Part shown: positions 59,901 to 64,000 of the stretch, piece by piece | Layout: the number at the start of each line of letters is the position of its first letter | Position numbering within the stretch: position 1 is the stretch's first letter | Source: Paragonimus skrjabini miyazakii | Lineage: Eukaryota > Platyhelminthes > Trematoda > Plagiorchiida > Troglotrematidae | Direction of reading: 5' to 3' | Assembly (NCBI GenBank): GCA_014338405.1 | Contig: JTDE01001335.1 | Location: 74,085 to 138,084 of the forward strand | DNA length: 64,000 nucleotides | The notes under the pieces: generated by a model | What the model saw: only the letters and a program-made list of their open reading frames with translations | What the model was told of the DNA's origin: nothing | Databases searched by the model: none | Program-made: the position numbers and the translations under genes

Positions 59901-60367
59901 CGCAAAAGCTCTGACTTAATGCACTCATTTAGCGTAAACCATTGAAATCCTTGTAACAACCATTTAAAATGTAACTAGTCTAAGAATCCTAGTGAAAATA
60001 ACACATTTTTTGCACGTCCATTCCTGGTGGTTTCCTATGCATGCGGTCGTGATTGATGATCTCGATACAAACTCGCGGCCACTCCGTTTTGATGTATAAG
60101 ATGATGCTTACCTCGTGCGTTTCCGTCTCTCAAAGCAAATTGTCTGCACATAATTGAATCTGTACTGTTTTTTGTCTAAACGATGGCTTTACCTTTAAAC
60201 GAGTTGTGACACCTTTTCGAAAGGGATCGTTCTGTTTACTAACTCATGTAATACGGTTAATTTCTTGATAAATCACTGTTTTTCTGACAAGACCAAGAGC
60301 TTTTTTTCGGCGCAGGTGCACAAGTAAAGAAAAGTCAAATCTTCTTCTGACTTCCAGTTATTCCGAA
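56996..60367. other. no gene recognised
   Basis: Overlapping + and - frames at 58288-58664 (up to 108 codons on -) are unrecognised. A short TA-repeat lies near 59050-59065. No repeat family was matched. Confidence 0.4.
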
Positions 60368-60697
60368 AAACTACGATTTCAAAATTGCACCTATTAGAGC
60401 TCGTCAGTAATGTATATCCTTGTCCAGATCGGAGTCTACACTCTGACCCTCGTGCTTGTGAGACTAGCGTGTTAACCACAACGCCAGCAACCTCACAATA
60501 GGCATGACCGAATAATCAAATCCAAACGGTCAACCACAACCTTGTATGAATAGTGTTCAGAGTCGAGTCTAGTGCTTCCTTTCAAAGTGGGCTAGCTGAA
60601 AGGCTTATCTGAATGCAGAGGCTGCGATCGAGTGTGGGTGGTGTTCAGTTTTGAAATAACCCAAATCCCCGAACCTTCACTACTGAAACTACGATTT
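60368..60697 (-). mobile_element. divergent tRNA-like short element with 12-bp target-site duplication
   Basis: A perfect direct repeat AAACTACGATTT flanks the unit (60368-60379 and 60686-60697). Inside, the left part holds TTAGAGCTCGTCAGTAATG and the inverted tRNA-like core. The right part holds CGAGTCTAGTGCTTCCTTTC, GATCGAGTGTGGGTGGTGTT and AACCCAAATCCCC, which are the family's 3'-end blocks inverted relative to the core. The core's loop on the minus strand reads CTCACAA. It pairs with the copy at 22546 as a second subfamily. Confidence 0.85.
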
Positions 60698-62083
60698 GCT
60701 TATCGCACTAACTGATACATTTCTGATGAGAAAATGTATAACACTGGTACAAGCATACCTAATGTGGATTGGAATGAGTTTTTTTTGTTAAATGGCTTCC
60801 GATATGGTTAGTATAAGCAGAATACCATGTAAAATTGATCGCAGCATTTTCCGTCACATACATTTTTCAGTCGTCTTCTTTTCAGAAAGAAGCACCGCAC
60901 TCGAATATTGTAATTGTTTGGCCAATGAATACAGCCTATCTCACATAATTTGGTTACACCTGATTTGAAGTCGGCGGCATAGAAATGTTGTACAGCTGGT
61001 GTTAACGTGATTGTATTATGAAGACGTGGACTGTATGCCTTACAACTTCCACACAGTGGTTGAAACCGCTGATGCGATAAAAATATCAAAACTCAAATAC
61101 AGTGCTCCTTTGAGAGAGGACATGGTTGAAACTTCTATCTTGTTTCTTAAACAACGATTGCGGTTAGGTTTAGATCAATATTCCTTGAACCCCATTTTAC
61201 ACGTTTGATACCATCTGTACGTTTGAATTAGTCTGTTATACTAACAGTGGATGACTGGCTTCTGCTAACACATACCACCTCGAGTGATATGAACTGAACC
61301 ATTTTTGACTTGGCCCACATAGGATTTATTCAGGAAGAACCTCAAGGAGTAAGACTGGGATATGCATAAGCGGAGGTCTTGGTAACACAATCCGCCAGAG
61401 TTGACTGACCATTTGTGGACCGAGATGAACGCAAAATTCATACATAGTGGAAGCTAAATGAAAGACCGGTTTTAAGCTCTAAGCTAAGAAATCAGACAAG
61501 AATAAAAAAAACTGGTAAGGCATGAGGAAACAGAACACAATGACGGTAGCTACCAAAATGAGTTCAGATGTCGGATTGGATAGTAATTTAGTGCAAATAT
61601 GTAGTATAAGAAGAAAAAAAGAGTCAAAAGTTCGAGTAAACAGCCAAACGTCCCCAGGCAACCCACACAAAAATATACTGGACGTCGAAAAGGATAGCGG
61701 AGTCACTGTGCCTCTTATTGCAAAATAAGAGGAGTTAAGTAACGAACGCTGAATGAGTAATATATCATCCAAACGAGTTAACTACATTTAACGCATTTCC
61801 AAGTTTTCGCCGACTGCTTGTTATGGGTACGCTGGTTATGGGCATCACGACCGCACCAGCACTAGTAATAATGCCACACGACTACGACGTCACCCGACCT
61901 GTGAGGCTAATGATTTATTAACATTCCACACACCCGGCATCATAGCCGAGGAGCTGCATATCCATGAACGTTCTGAAGACGACGTTTGCATTCCGAATCA
62001 AGGTTGTGTCCCTTCACGATTTACTATGCAATGTGACTAGCTTACATGAATAACACTATAGGATACCAGGTTCTGGTGGCGAA
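60698..62083. other. nothing recognised
   Basis: Frames at 60808-61089 (-), 61011-61208 (+) and 61479-61772 (-) are unrecognised. Confidence 0.4.
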
Positions 62084-62183
62084 NNNNNNNNNNNNNNNNN
62101 NNNNNNNNNNNNNNNNNNNNNNNNNNNNNNNNNNNNNNNNNNNNNNNNNNNNNNNNNNNNNNNNNNNNNNNNNNNNNNNNNNN
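62084..62183. other. assembly gap (100 N)
   Basis: A run of exactly 100 unknown bases, the usual placeholder for a gap of unknown size. Confidence 0.99.
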
Positions 62184-62401
62184 TCCGTGCATGTTCTAGC
62201 CACGGACAGCCGGCTTTGCATTAGCACGGTCCCACTTTTATCCAAGTCTTTTCAATGAGGTGCTTTGACATTCGTGGGAACGTCCGGTCATCAGAAACCC
62301 AGGATAAGTCTTAAGCGTAGTGGACAGACGTAACTATCCATATAATTTTCTATCCATCTACAGCATTTGTGGAGTGTACCTGAATAGTCTAACTTATCCA
62401 G

Positions 62402-62504
62402 TATCGTGGATAATGTCCCGCGGCTTAGGGAATTGAAAACTGCTGAATTTTACGGAGAAAACGTACAGTGGTTGGCTGCATTTGCGAGACACTCCCTGAA
62501 TCTG
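62402..62504 (+). CDS. candidate internal exon, unknown gene
   Basis: A 103-base segment lies between CTTATCCAG and GTGAGT with one open frame ending in phase 0. The protein contains NVPRLRELKTAEFYGENVQW and AAFARHSLNL, an amphipathic helix-like composition. No neighbouring exon could be linked and no family is recognised. It could be chance. Confidence 0.25.
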
Positions 62505-64000
62505 GTGAGTGGCGAACGGCATGTCAGGTTTGTAGTACTCAGCCCGGAATCCACACTGACTCTATAGCGCACTGATCTCCAAAGCCTGTGACCTAAATTA
62601 GGAAGAGATAAATCTCATCTGAACCACTTCAATGAAGTTCAGCAAAATAAGTCGTGATAACTGCGCGTACACTACATGCTGTCCACTTCTTTGAACTAAG
62701 TCGTATCATAGGCACCCTTAAACGCTAGCTAGGACACTTGCTTGAACGTGGAGATCCACCACAAACTACAGGACTTTAGTTTCAGAGTTACCTTGCAGCT
62801 ATCTACTACCATAGCTAGTGCAGGGAATTCGTTGATGGACTGTTGGCGATTAAGTGAGTGGCAACAAACCAATTCAGTCAAAAGTCTAAGTGGTTACATC
62901 AGTTTCAAATGTGAGTTTCAAGTTATATTCACAAATAAGCAGTCCCCATCCACAGGTGCTTTTATAAGCTGGCTTGATGAACCGAAGTTCGCCTTAAGCG
63001 AATAACTGAAATTTTTCTGGATCTCTAAGATCCATTGGTCTTCCGTGAATTCGCTTCGCTTTTTCACCAGTTGCCCCTGATACAGCGAGTTCGGTCAGTG
63101 TGTTTACGGTGACCCCAATTAGGTTACACCAACCCTTCGATTTCAGTTCATTTCCGTATCCGTCTGAAGGGTGATGTAATCTGTGTGTTCATTGTCGATA
63201 CAAGTGAGCACATATGAAAATGGTGTAAGATTAAATATGCTTCCAGTTGGGGTAATATAAATCAGGAAGATATAATATCCCTTAAAGTAGTCAGAGCGAT
63301 TTCCAGCCCATCATCACTGACTGTACATTCACAAGTTTGTTAGGATCGGCTAAAAGCATTTAGCAGGCTTAGACTTCGCAGTACAATGACGCGATTTTCG
63401 ACTATCGATTCACTACACTTTTATGTTCATGCGCTGGCTTTTGGCTGTCGATCGCCCAGAGGACTTTTGTTGTGCATCGATTGTTCTCTCAGGAATGCAG
63501 TTCCACAGAAACCTATGTGATTGTTACTGCTCCCCATGTCTGGACATGACAGTGGAAGAATCTACATATTTGGACAAAAGCTGCCAATACACCCAGTGTG
63601 AATGCGTTCCAAAAATAAAACGTTCTTGTACAGAGCTTTTTCTGTCCGTTAGACCATTATCATTTGGGAATATCCGGACGGGTAATATCAACAGCAAATG
63701 GTCTTATAGTCGGTCGTTGTGGATCAAACCATAGATGGCGTGATTCAGAATGGTCAGTTCACATCCTCCGTTACGACATGCAACAGTTAGCACGTGGACA
63801 GAATCGCTATCACCTCGCACTGTGGAAATGTTCATATTATCTTTGAATTACACAACTCTGAGTCTGAAAAAGCGTATTCTTCCACTAAACTTACTATGAA
63901 GAAATTGTGACTCATCAGTCCAGTTCCCAAGTTTTAGTCAATCACCAAATCTTGACCGTCAGTATACTGAACCCGATAGAATTATGGTGCGTCAAATTAA
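62505..64000. other. no gene recognised
   Basis: A Cys-rich 103-codon + frame (63423-63734) and an 87-codon frame (62742-63005) are open but match nothing known. Confidence 0.35.

Noticed and set aside
16800..60700. CRISPR array or other prokaryotic repeat system
   Set aside because: The repeats are long, dispersed, in both orientations and tRNA-like; the window contains a spliced eukaryotic gene.

Overview
This window looks like nuclear DNA of a metazoan with a repeat-rich, gene-poor genome. A flatworm, probably a digenean trematode, is the best guess. The grounds are an animal-type mitochondrial glutamate dehydrogenase gene split into nine exons with one 34-bp micro-intron, very low coding density, and a mixture of CR1-like LINEs, Penelope-like elements, BEL/Pao and Ty3/gypsy fragments and short tRNA-derived repeats. 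The taxonomic call is inference; no sequence search was possible.

Region by region. 1-10459: upstream sequence and the complete glutamate dehydrogenase gene on the + strand (CDS 719-10459, 533 residues after splicing); the large introns hold little that can be recognised. 10460-24380: intergenic DNA with a dispersed repeat, a cluster of three hairpins, a split and duplicated short element, two LINE remnants and one RT palm fragment, and a Penelope-like endonuclease remnant. 24381-25740: short repeats and a tRNA-like sequence. 26041-31330: a decayed BEL/Pao retrotransposon that has lost its reverse transcriptase core, ending in an LTR interrupted by an assembly gap. 31331-45370: a Penelope-like remnant, gypsy fragments, a CR1-like LINE and many short repeats. 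45371-64000: mostly unrecognised DNA with further short repeats, one more LINE and a second assembly gap.

The most interesting content is a short interspersed family of about 300-430 bp, present in at least a dozen copies from 16.8 to 60.7 kb. Its centre is tRNA-like, with pol III A and B boxes, as in a SINE. Several copies also carry the element's own 3' end inverted at the 5' end, as in a MITE. Two copies have clear 10-bp and 12-bp target-site duplications. Three loci show units joined head to tail through a conserved spacer, and one locus shows units interrupted by a second, duplicated sequence.

Only glutamate dehydrogenase is a confident functional gene. Every transposon reading frame seen is broken by stops, frameshifts or deletions. 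Other open frames in the window are short and unrecognised, and only two candidate exons and two ORFs are listed, at low confidence.
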